Below are positions 1 through 8,079 of a stretch of DNA of 64,000 nucleotides, one piece after another. This DNA comes from Pseudomonas helvetica. Its GTDB lineage: Bacteria > Pseudomonadota > Gammaproteobacteria > Pseudomonadales > Pseudomonadaceae. A model generated the notes under the pieces. It ran no database searches. It worked only from the letters and a program-made list of their open reading frames with translations, and was not told the DNA's origin. The position numbers and the translations under genes are program-made. The stretch is from the NCBI RefSeq assembly GCF_039908645.1, contig NZ_CP150917.1, positions 1,026,501-1,090,500 of the forward strand. The letters are read 5' to 3'. Every line of letters starts with the position of its first letter. Position 1 is the first letter of the stretch.

Positions 1-69
1 ATCAAATTCATCGAGATGAAGCGAGAGATCTTCGGGTTGCTGCATGACGAATTGGAGGAGGCGCATTAA
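1..69 (+). CDS. 3' end of a gene entering from the left edge
   Basis: The first 22 codons of the window read into a TAA stop at 67-69 and encode a charged C-terminus (I-K-F-I-E-M-K-R near the start, D-E-L-E-E-A-H at the end). The same tail recurs three more times downstream, each after a REPIN. The body of the gene lies outside the window and I do not recognise the protein from this tail. It could itself be a truncated copy. Which of the four tails is the original end cannot be decided without the upstream sequence. Confidence 0.5.
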   Translation: MKFIEMKREIFGLLHDELEEAH

Positions 70-97
70 TCGCAGTGTCGCGTCAGACACAAAACCC

Positions 98-219
98 GTG
101 GCGAGGGAGCTTGCTCCCGCTCGCCTGCGAAGCAGGCGCAAAACCTGCTGACGGGGTTTGCCTGGCAACACGTTTTGGGGGGCGCTCTTCGCCCCAGCGG
201 GAGCAAGCTCCCTCGCCAC
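98..219. repeat. REPIN, copy 1 of 3
   Basis: Two REP sequences face each other: the left arm begins GTGGCGAGGGAGCTTGCTCC and the right arm is its reverse complement, ending at 219. They are separated by about 75 bp. Equivalent copies lie at 337-458 and 576-697. This is the arrangement known for REPINs mobilised by REP-associated tyrosine transposases in fluorescent pseudomonads. No such transposase gene is seen in the window. Confidence 0.85.
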
Positions 220-793
220 AAATCGCCACGCATTCCGCCATCAAGCTCATCGAGATGAAGCGCGAAATCTTCGGGTTGCTGCATGACGAATTGGAGGAGG
301 CGCATTAATCGCAGTGCTGCGTCAGACACAAAACCCGTGGCGAGGGAGCTTGCTCCCGCTCGCCTGCGAAGCAGGCGCAAAACCTGCTGACGGGGTTTGC
401 CTGGCAACACGTTTTGGGGGGCGCTCTTCGCCCCAGCGGGAGCAAGCTCCCTCGCCACAAATCGCCACGCATTCCGCCATCAAATTCATCGAGATGAAGC
501 GCGAAATCTTCGGGTTGCTGCATGACGAGTTGGAGGAGGCGCATTAATCGCAGTGCTGCGTCAGACACAAAACCCGTGGCGAGGGAGCTTGCTCCCGCTC
601 GCCTGCGAAGCAGGCGCAAAACCTGCTGGCGGGGTTTGCCTGGCAACACGTTTTGGGGAGCGCTCTGCGCCCCAGCGGGAGCAAGCTCCCTCGCCACAAA
701 TCGCCACGCATTCCGCCATCAAATTCATCGAGATGAAGCGCGAAATCTTCGGCTTGCTGCATGACGAGTTGGAGGAGGCGCACTGATGAGGAC

Positions 794-2113
794 TCAGGCG
801 TCCGTTGTCTCCGGGAGCGGTTCCGGTGCCTGAGCTGAAAAGTTCAGGGTAACCGTGAAGCGATTCTTTTCGGGCGCGACCTCGATGTGCCAGCCCAGTT
901 TTGCGCAGAGCTGGTGCATCAGTTCGAGCCCGAGGCCGTAACCGAAATCGGTAGATTCCTGATGCTGTTGGGTGTCGCGTATCCGGTTGACGATGCGCAG
1001 TTGCAGCTGTTCGAAGGTGATTTCGACGCTGCCATCGTCGGCATATTGCAAGGCGTTGCGCAGGAAGTTACCCACCACGATGCGGCACGCGGTCAGGGGC
1101 AGCCGGCAAGGCTCGTCGCTAATGCGCAGGATCAATTCGATATCGCGTTTGCCGATCAGGTAGCGATGTTCCTTGATCAGTTCATTGAGCAACTGGCGCA
1201 TGTCGAGCGGTTCTTCGCGCAGCGCTTCCGGGCTCTCGCGGCTCATCCACAACAACGTCTCGGCAATCCGCTGCATGTTCAGCACCGAGCGCTCGATCCG
1301 TTGCAAGGGCGGCGGCAGTTCGCCGCCGGACTGCACGGCGAGCAATTCGACATTGGCCTTGAGCACCGCCAGCGGTGTACGCAGTTCATGGCTGGTGTAG
1401 CGCAGCAGACGCTCTTCACGCAGGCTCGCGGCTTTAACCTGTTGCACGCTGTGGGCCAGCGAATCGGCCAGCACATTGAACTCGCGAAAGATGAAATGCG
1501 GCCGGCCATTCGGCGCCGCGCCGACGCATTCCAGGCGGGTCGACCACTGCGTCAGCCGGCCGAGCGGCCGGACCACCCACCACACCAGCAGGGCGATGAT
1601 GATCAGCGCGGGAATAAACACTGCCAGACCGATCATGCTGATCATCGCCAACTCGTGTTCCAGGTAGGCATCGGACAACGGCGTCTCAACCACGCCACCT
1701 GCTTCATGGTCGTGGTCGGTGCCGTACATATACAGCGTTTTACCGTCGTACAACGGGTGGATCAGGATGGCCGTACCGTCATCCTCGTCGTCGGATTCCA
1801 TGTCACTGAAGAACTGCACGGCGCCGAAGACCAATGTCGGCGTGGTGTCGAGCAGGTCGCGGATGTTCTTCGGCAAGGCCTCCTTGCCGATAGCACTCTT
1901 GACGAAGTAGTTATCGGGTGGCGGGGTCGTCGGGTCCTGCTGGTAATGCCGGGCGAAGTATTGCGCTTCCTCTTCCATCATCGCGCTGGCGGTAAACAGG
2001 AACCCACGCATGGTGTACACCGGCAGCAGCTGGTTATAGATGATCAGCACCACGGCAATAATCAACAGCAGACTGCCACTGATCACCCACTTCAGGCTCA
2101 GGCCTTTGCGCAT
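794..2113 (-). CDS. Membrane sensor histidine kinase
   Basis: Sensor kinase of 439 residues paired with the response regulator just upstream. Two membrane segments (about 7-27 and 157-181) bracket a periplasmic domain of roughly 130 residues. A HAMP-like linker follows, then an H-box with S-H-E-L-R-T-P-L in which His242 is the expected phosphorylation site, then an ATPase domain with an N-box near residue 354. The periplasmic loop has a strongly acidic run around 103-113 and an Asp/His-rich stretch around 133-138, which could bind a cation. The start at 2113 overlaps the regulator's last 16 bases and begins MRKGLS; the reading frame runs further upstream, but only as a shadow of the regulator gene. 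The signal is unknown. Confidence 0.85.
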   Translation of the reverse strand: MRKGLSLKWVISGSLLLIIAVVLIIYNQLLPVYTMRGFLFTASAMMEEEAQYFARHYQQDPTTPPPDNYFVKSAIGKEALPKNIRDLLDTTPTLVFGAVQFFSDMESDDEDDGTAILIHPLYDGKTLYMYGTDHDHEAGGVVETPLSDAYLEHELAMISMIGLAVFIPALIIIALLVWWVVRPLGRLTQWSTRLECVGAAPNGRPHFIFREFNVLADSLAHSVQQVKAASLREERLLRYTSHELRTPLAVLKANVELLAVQSGGELPPPLQRIERSVLNMQRIAETLLWMSRESPEALREEPLDMRQLLNELIKEHRYLIGKRDIELILRISDEPCRLPLTACRIVVGNFLRNALQYADDGSVEITFEQLQLRIVNRIRDTQQHQESTDFGYGLGLELMHQLCAKLGWHIEVAPEKNRFTVTLNFSAQAPEPLPETTDA

Positions 2114-2781
2114 GTCGCCCCCAACTGAACGCCGATACCGGGCAACGTCTGGATCAACGCCACATCGAAGTCTTTGTCGACCGCCTTGCGCAGACGGTGC
2201 ATGTGCACCTTGAGCGTGTTGCTGTCCGGCAGTTCGTCGCCCCAGATCGCTGCTTCCAGGCGTTCGCGGTTGACCGGCACGGGGCTGGCGCGCATCAGGC
2301 ATTCGAGCAACGTCCAGCCGGTCGGTGACAGGTGCAGCTCCTGCCCGTTGCGACTGACCTTGCGCGTTGAAAGGTCCATGATCAGGTCCGCAACTTGCAG
2401 CCGGCTGGCCTGGCCACTGCGGCGCAGGCTCAGGGCGCGGATCCGCGCAACCAGTTCCGGCAGTTCGAACGGCTTGACCAGATAGTCGTCGGCCCCGACC
2501 GAGAAACTGGCGAGTTTGTCGGCCAGGGCATCCAGCGAGGTGAGCATCAGGATCGGCGTCTGATTGCCCTGTTCGCGCAGCTTTTTACACAGCTGCTGAC
2601 CGTCCAGGCGCGGCAGCATGATGTCGAGCAAGATCACGTCGTAGTGCTGAGCAAGTGCCAGGTTCAAACCCATTTGCCCGTCACTGGCGTGGTCGCAGAC
2701 GATCCCGGTGATTTCCAGGTATTCGATGACAGTGTTCGCCAGGTCGATGTTGTCTTCGACCAACAACAGATGAATATGCAC
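2098..2781 (-). CDS. OmpR/PhoB-family response regulator
   Basis: DNA-binding response regulator of about 227 residues. The receiver domain (1-115) has the acidic pocket V-E-D-N, phospho-acceptor Asp53 in L-L-D-I-M-L-P and the conserved lysine in V-K-P-F (about 103). A C-terminal winged-helix domain follows. It is the first gene of the pair and overlaps the kinase gene by 16 bp, so the two are co-transcribed and very likely partners. The start is a GTG at 2781, giving the usual short N-terminus before L-L-L-V-E-D. Another GTG at 2793 is possible, and neither has a strong ribosome-binding site. The target genes are unknown; the adjacent small membrane gene at 2911 is divergent and could be one. 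Confidence 0.85.
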   Translation of the reverse strand: MHIHLLLVEDNIDLANTVIEYLEITGIVCDHASDGQMGLNLALAQHYDVILLDIMLPRLDGQQLCKKLREQGNQTPILMLTSLDALADKLASFSVGADDYLVKPFELPELVARIRALSLRRSGQASRLQVADLIMDLSTRKVSRNGQELHLSPTGWTLLECLMRASPVPVNRERLEAAIWGDELPDSNTLKVHMHRLRKAVDKDFDVALIQTLPGIGVQLGATCAKA

Positions 2782-2910
2782 GTACAGACCCACGGTTTTT
2801 TACTGGTGGGGCAGAGGATAGCGGAGTTGCGATTCTTCGCGACAATGTTCACCTGACGTTAACCCGCTGGTCCCTATTGTGGCGGCGTGTTTCAACAACA
2901 GGACCTCGAC

Positions 2911-3171
2911 ATGCAACCCGCAGGCTCGGAAAAGGAAAGCGACCACTACACCGCACAGTTTGTTTTGTGCTTGCTGCTGGTGCTGAGCATCGCTATTGGT
3001 ATGGCCATCTACATCTCCCAACTGAATGCCTGGATCGATAAGAGAAGAGCCTATTCAACCCCCCACTCGTTTGAGTGCGGCAGAGGGCAGGGCGTTTTCA
3101 TCATCGACCCCAACGGCAAACGCCGTGATTGCTACTTTGTTGAAGAGACTGAGGACGCTGAAGATCAATAG
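2911..3171 (+). CDS. Small single-pass membrane protein, unknown
   Basis: Predicted protein of 86 residues with one hydrophobic segment (about residues 17-38, rich in L, V and I) after a short charged N-terminus. A soluble C-terminal half follows, containing two cysteines and an acidic end. I chose the ATG at 2911 because AGGA lies seven bases upstream; a GTG at 2887 in the same frame lacks this. The gene is divergent from the two-component operon across a gap of about 130 bp, which makes it a candidate target of that regulator. I do not recognise the family. Confidence 0.55.
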   Translation: MQPAGSEKESDHYTAQFVLCLLLVLSIAIGMAIYISQLNAWIDKRRAYSTPHSFECGRGQGVFIIDPNGKRRDCYFVEETEDAEDQ

Positions 3172-3332
3172 CGCCAAATGCCGGTGGTATCAGCCCGTGA
3201 AATTCAATCGCAAGAAACGTAGTTCTTGCGTTTGAACCCACAATTACTCTGAATACGTCCTCTGACACAGATGAACGATCGCCTTCAGCGTCCGGCGACG
3301 TCTGAAGCTACTGTCGGATCAAGGAGTCAACC

Positions 3333-3833
3333 ATGTCGTACGTATTCAAACTGATGAAATCCCCCGTCGGCACCCTCACCCTGGTCGCCAAAGGCAGCAA
3401 GCTCTGCGCAATCCTCTGGGAGAACGACAAACCCGACCGCGTTCGCCTTGGCCCGTTGCACGAAGATATCCACAGCCCGGTGTTGCTGGAAGCTGAGCAC
3501 CAGCTCAATCAGTACTTTGCGGGTGAGCGGGATTGCTTTGAGCTGGAGCTTGATTTTGCTGGCACCGATTTTCAGCAGAAGGTTTGGCAGGCGCTGCTGA
3601 CGATACCGTTTGGGGAGACGCGCAGTTATAGCCAGATTGCGGTGCAGATTGGTAACCCGAAAGCGGTTCGGGCAGTGGGGGCGGCGAATGGGAAGAATCC
3701 GATTTCGATTGTTGCGCCTTGCCATCGGGTGATTGGGGCTTCGGGGAGTTTGACCGGGTTTGCGGGAGGGTTGGGGGTGAAGCAGTTTTTGTTGGGGTTG
3801 GAGGGGAAGGAGACGTTGCAACTGGATTTTTGA
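3333..3833 (+). CDS. ogt: Methylated-DNA--protein-cysteine methyltransferase
   Basis: Repairs O6-alkylguanine and O4-alkylthymine by moving the alkyl group irreversibly to its own cysteine. The protein has 166 residues, normal for Ogt. An N-terminal ribonuclease-like domain precedes the DNA-binding domain, which carries the arginine-finger helix R-A-V-G-A-A-N-G (113-120) and the active site P-C-H-R-V with acceptor Cys130. AAGGAG precedes the ATG. The last 150 bp, including the active site, recur as a diverged, truncated copy at 9399-9546, so the accessory block from 3834 to 9546 is bounded on both sides by ogt 3' ends. Confidence 0.95.
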   Translation: MSYVFKLMKSPVGTLTLVAKGSKLCAILWENDKPDRVRLGPLHEDIHSPVLLEAEHQLNQYFAGERDCFELELDFAGTDFQQKVWQALLTIPFGETRSYSQIAVQIGNPKAVRAVGAANGKNPISIVAPCHRVIGASGSLTGFAGGLGVKQFLLGLEGKETLQLDF

Positions 3834-3847
3834 TGTAGGGAGATGTT

Positions 3848-4117
3848 GTGGGCACCACGGCCGGTAATCTCGAGGCGAATTGGCTCCGCGCAGGGCTTCG
3901 TGAAACGTTAAAGACCTTTCCTGGTTTGATCGAGTACCGCGCCTACTGCCCGATGAGCGACGACCGAATCTTCGCGGACTTAGCAATGTGGGACAGTCTT
4001 GAGAACGCACAAAAAGTGGCAAAGGCGTTCAATGATGGAGATCCGAGATTCTCTGAGTATATGTACGCTATTGAAAACCTGACGTTCATGAGTCACCTCG
4101 TTCCAGAGATGAGTTGA
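3848..4117 (+). CDS. ABM-like dimeric barrel protein, probably 5'-truncated
   Basis: Predicted protein of 89 residues from a GTG start with GGGA six bases upstream. It resembles the ferredoxin-like alpha/beta barrel of antibiotic-biosynthesis-monooxygenase (ABM) proteins: an amphipathic helix, then P-G-L-I-E-Y-R, a central strand ending M-W-D-S, a second helix and a final strand. The usual first beta strand (about 12-15 residues) is missing. The start lies only 14 bp after ogt, in sequence that resembles what follows the ogt fragment at 9546. I infer a gene whose 5' end was lost at a recombination junction. The function is unknown and it may be a pseudogene. Confidence 0.5.
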   Translation: MGTTAGNLEANWLRAGLRETLKTFPGLIEYRAYCPMSDDRIFADLAMWDSLENAQKVAKAFNDGDPRFSEYMYAIENLTFMSHLVPEMS

Positions 4118-4148
4118 CCCCGACGGACTGCCAGAGCAGGCAAGAAAG

Positions 4149-4176
4149 ACCGATGCCTTTGCTGTCAGGCATCGGT
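4149..4176. terminator. Hairpin after the ABM-like gene
   Basis: Perfect 9-bp stem ACCGATGCC/GGCATCGGT with a 10-base loop, about 30 bp after the stop codon at 4117. There is no T-run after it, so it would be at best a weak intrinsic terminator. Confidence 0.35.
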
Positions 4177-4329
4177 GTCGTCACTTCCAGTGTAAGTGTC
4201 CTCAGATCACCTATTGCTATGTTCCGGGCTGCAAACTGACGTTATCTGGTAAAACCGTTTCGAAAAAACGTATCGTCCGCCCTCACACCTTGCGTGACTA
4301 AATGGGCGACCACGTATGGGGCAGCAACT

Positions 4330-4404
4330 CGATAAACCCACCACACTGTCGTCCGCGTAACGCACAACGATCACATCGCCACGGGCATGCCGCTGCAGGG
4401 ACAT
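4330..4404 (-). pseudogene. Group II intron reverse transcriptase fragment
   Basis: About 20 codons on the minus strand encode R-G-D-V-I-V-V-R-Y-A-D-D-S-V-V-G, the catalytic YADD box and flanks of group II intron reverse transcriptase/maturases. Similarity stops abruptly at about 4332; the frame then continues with unrelated residues to 4207. No other part of the several-hundred-codon intron protein and no intron RNA domain is visible nearby. This is a scrap left by an intron that once sat in or near the adjacent insertion sequence. Confidence 0.75.
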
Positions 4405-4477
4405 CGAACTCTCGATTCAAGATGTTCGGGATATCCAACCGTTCAACCGTCGCTCGTTTATAGGCATGAGAACCTGG

Positions 4478-4702
4478 CTATTTGCTGACGAGGTCGGGCT
4501 CACGCATCAAGCTGCGCACTTTGAACCGACCGATTTGCTCACCATCGTCACGCATCAACGAGAGAAGGCTATGGCTGCCGGCAGCACTACGACTTTGTGA
4601 AAACAACTCGCTCACCCGGCTGCGCAACCGAAGCCGTTCGACATCAGGCGTTTGGCGCTTGAGGCGATGGGTGTAGTAACTTGACCGGTTGATTTCAAAC
4701 AC
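4478..4702 (-). pseudogene. IS3-family transposase OrfB, N-terminal fragment
   Basis: 74 codons matching the start of IS3 OrfB: F-E-I-N-R-S-S-Y-Y, then the HTH_21-type helical region ending M-R-E-P-D-L-V-S-K before a premature stop. The rve integrase domain with its DDE residues, normally another 200 codons, is absent. The frame is open upstream of 4702 and overlaps the end of orfA, as expected for -1 frameshift expression. Confidence 0.8.
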
Positions 4703-4724
4703 TTTGCACAGCCAATCAACAGGC

Positions 4725-5054
<330 letters not shown>

Positions 5055-5238
5055 CTGACACCTCGATCTGGTGAGCATTCTCACCTAAATGGGTGTCCGT
5101 TTTCATTAGACCACTACAGTGTGCACTCAAATTGTGCGCACCATTTTTAGCCATTCTTAAGCGGACACCCATACGACAAGAGCGTCGCAGCTATTCCAAG
5201 TCCTTTAAAGCTCAGGTTTCAACCGATCAGGTTCACCG

Positions 5239-5604
5239 TTAAGGACAGCGATAAACATTTCCTGAAAGGGTAACGTTGGTTTGCTCCAATCGGTTGTCCG
5301 AACCGGTTTGGCCCGCTCGTTGAGTTAGCAGATAAACCCGATTGCCCCCCATTGCTGCTGCTTTGTTTTTCAGGTCATTACGGGCTCCGGTCTCCAGGTT
5401 GGCGTTCCCAGTAATACTGCCCAGCAGAAAGTCGCCCTGACTACCTGTAACGTCTCCCAGGAACTGGCATTCGGAGCCAGGCTCGTTATGAGTTATGCGT
5501 ACGGTGTTGGCGATGGGACCCACAGTAGATGTAGGTGCGCAACCTATCAGTCCAAGCAATACGGTGGACAAACTGATGCGAATAAGGGTACGGGGGATAA
5601 GCAT
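5239..5604 (-). CDS. DUF4156-type lipoprotein
   Basis: Predicted 121-residue lipoprotein. The signal peptide ends in the lipobox L-I-G-C with Cys22 as the lipidated residue. The mature part has the pattern seen in RcsF/DUF4156-like outer-membrane lipoproteins: a cysteine in C-Q-F-L-G-D-V, a glycine-rich turn, then an A-R-N-D-L-K-N-K-A-A-A-M-G-G-N-R-V helix and strand, and a final cysteine that could pair with the first. The start at 5604 was chosen for its AAAGGAG and because it places the signal peptide correctly; the frame opens further upstream. Its role is unknown. It stands alone between an IS remnant and dispersed repeats. Confidence 0.75.
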   Translation of the reverse strand: MLIPRTLIRISLSTVLLGLIGCAPTSTVGPIANTVRITHNEPGSECQFLGDVTGSQGDFLLGSITGNANLETGARNDLKNKAAAMGGNRVYLLTQRAGQTGSDNRLEQTNVTLSGNVYRCP

Positions 5605-5682
5605 GTACACGACTCCTTTCTTACCAAAATGACATTGCCCTTTTGGATAATCTGCCAGGGCTTTAAGCCTGCGCAGTATCAA

Positions 5683-6013
5683 GATTTGGTGGAATAGGAA
5701 CTGTATTAATTAGTAATTTTTTCTTGCAAATCTGTAAACAAAAATTATACGTATCCGACGCCCATTCGCTCGCGGCAGGAATGGCAGTTACCTGCCCCCC
5801 GCGAAAAAATGCATGCCCCCCGGGTTGCATAAGCCAATCAGCTTGTCGCAGACACGTTGTTTCAAGGGATGCGCCCGCGCAGCTGAGAAATATGGAAAAA
5901 GGGGACTGGAAAAAGGGGACGGATTTATTTGCCATTGGTGGGGGGGCATTGGGCTAACCTTTGGCCAAAAAAATAAATCTGTCCCCTGTCCCCTGTCCCC
6001 TATTTTTTGCGTA
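5683..6013. repeat. Gene-free stretch with inverted dispersed repeats
   Basis: No gene is supported here. At 5889-5945 the sequence has two tandem copies of AAAAAGGGGAC, the second extending into GGATTTATTTGCCATTGG. About 50 bp later an inverted copy reads AAATAAATCTGTCCCC, followed by two further CTGTCCCC repeats (5974-6001). Related copies lie at 7432-7490 and 9053-9083. The inverted pairing suggests a small non-autonomous element or a transposase-recognised hairpin family. Confidence 0.7.
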
Positions 6014-6490
6014 TTACGGGCTAACGGCATTACTGTTGGCGCGGACATAGTAATTATCAAACTCGCCGCTCTCGACAAATACGAAGCCATGTCGAGTGTA
6101 GAAACGATTTGAAGCGCTTTCCTTGAGTGCGCCAACCTTAATAGGACGCCCGATTTCATCAGCCTCTCTGAAAATCCGAGTGAGAACTTCAGAGCCTATT
6201 CCTAATCCTTGAGCGCCGGGTATGACATACAAGTGGTCAAGTAGCAGCTCGCCCTGATGGTTTTTTATGACGACAAAGCCGACTAGATCACCTGATACCA
6301 CTATGCGGCGTGTGCTGTTAACGTCGAACCCACTAAGAAATCGTTCACGCGCACGATTAGGATCAAATCGCCCGAGCCGCTCAAGGCTTTCGCGCATAGC
6401 CTCAATCCGAATGGCTACCAGATCCTCCAAGTCACTATTTGAAGCTGCGCATAAAACGACAGCGGTTTTTTGATCAGAGGAAGCTGGCAT
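6014..6490 (-). CDS. GNAT-family N-acetyltransferase
   Basis: 158-residue acetyl-CoA-dependent acetyltransferase of the GNAT fold. The acetyl-CoA pocket is visible as L-Y-V-I-P-G-A-Q-G-L-G-I-G-S-E (motif A, Q/R-x-x-G-x-G/A), followed by the typical N-R-F-Y-T-R-H-G-F motif B and a final strand. The substrate cannot be read from the sequence. I placed the start at 6490 (MPASSD) because the fold begins shortly after; the frame runs on to 6571 but without domain content. It is isolated, between dispersed repeats and a nucleotidyltransferase gene on the same strand. Confidence 0.8.
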   Translation of the reverse strand: MPASSDQKTAVVLCAASNSDLEDLVAIRIEAMRESLERLGRFDPNRARERFLSGFDVNSTRRIVVSGDLVGFVVIKNHQGELLLDHLYVIPGAQGLGIGSEVLTRIFREADEIGRPIKVGALKESASNRFYTRHGFVFVESGEFDNYYVRANSNAVSP

Positions 6491-6616
6491 AACGGGCACT
6501 CTAAATATGGCCAGTGAGTGATTATGGAGAGCAGAAGTCGCATAGCCAGTTCTATCAATGGGACAGACCACATTTTACTCAATCTCATGTTCGTGGTCGG
6601 TCCCTGTATTTTTGCG

Positions 6617-7405
6617 TCATCCCCACGTTTCTTTCAGTACAGAGCGAAACAGTTCGGAAAGTAATGGCTCAACCTCTTTGCGTTCGCTACGGTTCGGCTT
6701 GATGGCCTCGAGTCGATGCAGTTCACGCTCAATGAATTGCTGGATGGGCATGATCTGGGGCGATAGCCCCATCTCGGGAGACGTGCGTTTTATTGCAAGC
6801 AAGTCATCGATAGCCTGCTGGAGTCCGGGCTCGTCTTCGATGACTCCGCGCAGCTTGTCAAACTCGATGGGGGCGGGCTTATGAAACTGTTCCAGCCACC
6901 GCACCGATAACAAGGGGCGCAGTACGTAAAAATACTTTTTCAGCGGTACTTGAGGGGTCTGCAAATACCCCCTGTAGTTGGTTTTGGCCATGCTGCGATA
7001 ATGGTAGATGCCACTTTCGACCGAGTACACCAGCGGCAGCAACTCCTTGGCCCGCTCGTGAAAGGATCCTGAGTGTTCGTAAACGATGGTGGACTGCAGC
7101 CACTCCACAAAACCTGGATTGGACTTCCAGAATAGCCTCAACGCCTTGCGCAGATCCCAGCCATTGATGTCCATGTCGTCAACGATCGGATACTCGATGA
7201 CGTCGCGTTGTTCCTCAAGGCCGACAGACAAATACCACTCAGGTTTATTGACGTAGATGAAGCGTGCGTCGTAGTCGCTATTCGGAGAGGCAAATCCCCA
7301 GGCGCGACTGCCTGATTCAACGGCTAAAAGCACCTTCACGTCGTGCTCGTTCTCGGCACGGCGAAGGCGGTCTCGAACTTCTTCCTGAACAGCGATAGAA
7401 ACCAT
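6617..7405 (-). CDS. Pol-beta-superfamily nucleotidyltransferase (RlaP-like)
   Basis: 262-residue protein matching the predicted nucleotidyltransferases of the DNA polymerase beta superfamily of the RlaP/YcgL type. The active-site signature is clear: E-S-G-S-R-A-W-G-F, then ten residues later D-Y-D-A-R, i.e. G-S...D-x-D for metal and NTP binding (residues about 31-48). A second acidic position follows in the D-D-M-D region. The C-terminal half is helical and may recognise substrate. The substrate and cellular role of this family are not established. It sits alone in the accessory block with no obvious toxin or antitoxin partner. Confidence 0.8.
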   Translation of the reverse strand: MVSIAVQEEVRDRLRRAENEHDVKVLLAVESGSRAWGFASPNSDYDARFIYVNKPEWYLSVGLEEQRDVIEYPIVDDMDINGWDLRKALRLFWKSNPGFVEWLQSTIVYEHSGSFHERAKELLPLVYSVESGIYHYRSMAKTNYRGYLQTPQVPLKKYFYVLRPLLSVRWLEQFHKPAPIEFDKLRGVIEDEPGLQQAIDDLLAIKRTSPEMGLSPQIMPIQQFIERELHRLEAIKPNRSERKEVEPLLSELFRSVLKETWG

Positions 7406-7431
7406 GACCCAACTCTAATCAGATGATATTT

Positions 7432-7492
7432 AAAAAAGGCGGACGAATTTATTTATTGCTAAGGTGATCTGGCCGCTTAATAAATCTATCCC
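7432..7492. repeat. Dispersed repeat, degenerate inverted pair
   Basis: Reads AAAAAAGGCGGACGAATTTATTT, then about 20 bp later TAATAAATCTATCCCTCT, a worn version of the GGGGACGGATTTATT / AAATAAATCTGTCCCC pair seen at 5889-6001. It lies between two minus-strand genes. Confidence 0.55.
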
Positions 7493-7521
7493 TCTCTGTC
7501 TTTTCACATTTCCGCTAGCGA

Positions 7522-8079
7522 CTAGCTCTTCTGATTTAACGCATTCAGATAGGCCGACTTCAGCGCGAGACGCAGGGTGTCCAGCGCATCAGGGTCAAGC
7601 TGAGCGAGATTCCGCCCCAATAATGATTGCCCTGGCCTGTCAATCTTGACGACGCCTGTTCCGATATATATCGCACCGTTGATATCAACCGACATTTCAA
7701 CCTGACATGCCGAGTACTCGGGCTTGTTCCAGGTTTTTAGGAAGATTTGTTTGATTCCGATTTTTGCCTTGGTTTTGCCATCGGGACGCGACTCAAGCGC
7801 AGACATGATGAAATTTTCCAAGTCCCTCACTGGGACCATGGCGTAGCCTTCATACAGCGAGCCATTGTAATTAGCGGCGTGCCAAACGATTTTGCTCTGT
7901 TCAGTACAGTCGCTACAGCGTTCTATCCCCGATACGCCAGTAACTTCAACATCTGTGGTGGCGTTCCGGATTTCGGATAATCCTTGCTCTGTGCTGTACG
8001 AAGCAAAATGAAGTCTATTTGTAGTGCAGCCAGCAACTAAGATCATGGTTGCCAAAAGCGCATATCGAATCATGAGCAT
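7522..8079 (-). CDS. Predicted lipoprotein, unknown function
   Basis: 185-residue protein with an N-terminal signal peptide ending in the lipobox L-V-A-G-C (Cys18). A mature region with a C-S-D-C pair and a mostly beta-rich middle follows, and the C-terminal helix is leucine/alanine-rich. I do not recognise a family. GAGGGA lies eleven bases upstream of the ATG at 8079; the next ATG at 8073 is equally compatible with the signal peptide. The frame extends to 8220 but that part would displace the signal peptide. No operon partner is visible. Confidence 0.6.
   Translation of the reverse strand: MLMIRYALLATMILVAGCTTNRLHFASYSTEQGLSEIRNATTDVEVTGVSGIERCSDCTEQSKIVWHAANYNGSLYEGYAMVPVRDLENFIMSALESRPDGKTKAKIGIKQIFLKTWNKPEYSACQVEMSVDINGAIYIGTGVVKIDRPGQSLLGRNLAQLDPDALDTLRLALKSAYLNALNQKS

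Larger units (their letters stand above)
1..786. repeat. 239-bp tandem repeat: REPIN plus gene tail
   Basis: Four copies of a 69-bp gene tail start at 1, 240, 479 and 718, a constant period of 239 bp. Between them lie three REPINs (98-219, 337-458, 576-697), each made of two inverted REP arms with core GAGGGAGCTTGCTCCC. The units are nearly identical, differing at scattered single bases, so the amplification looks recent. The fourth tail ends CAC-TGA where the other three end CAT-TAA. The right flank then joins unique DNA next to the sensor kinase gene. The 77-codon frames that run through the REPINs into each tail are a by-product of the repeat and have no convincing ribosome-binding site. 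Confidence 0.9.

Noticed and set aside
66..786. Six overlapping 77-130-codon frames on both strands at the left end
   Set aside because: They are translations of the REPIN repeat and its complement, lack ribosome-binding sites, and repeat with the 239-bp period.
1..786. CRISPR-like array
   Set aside because: Units are 239 bp, nearly identical throughout, and contain REP palindromes; there are no short repeats with unique spacers and no cas genes.
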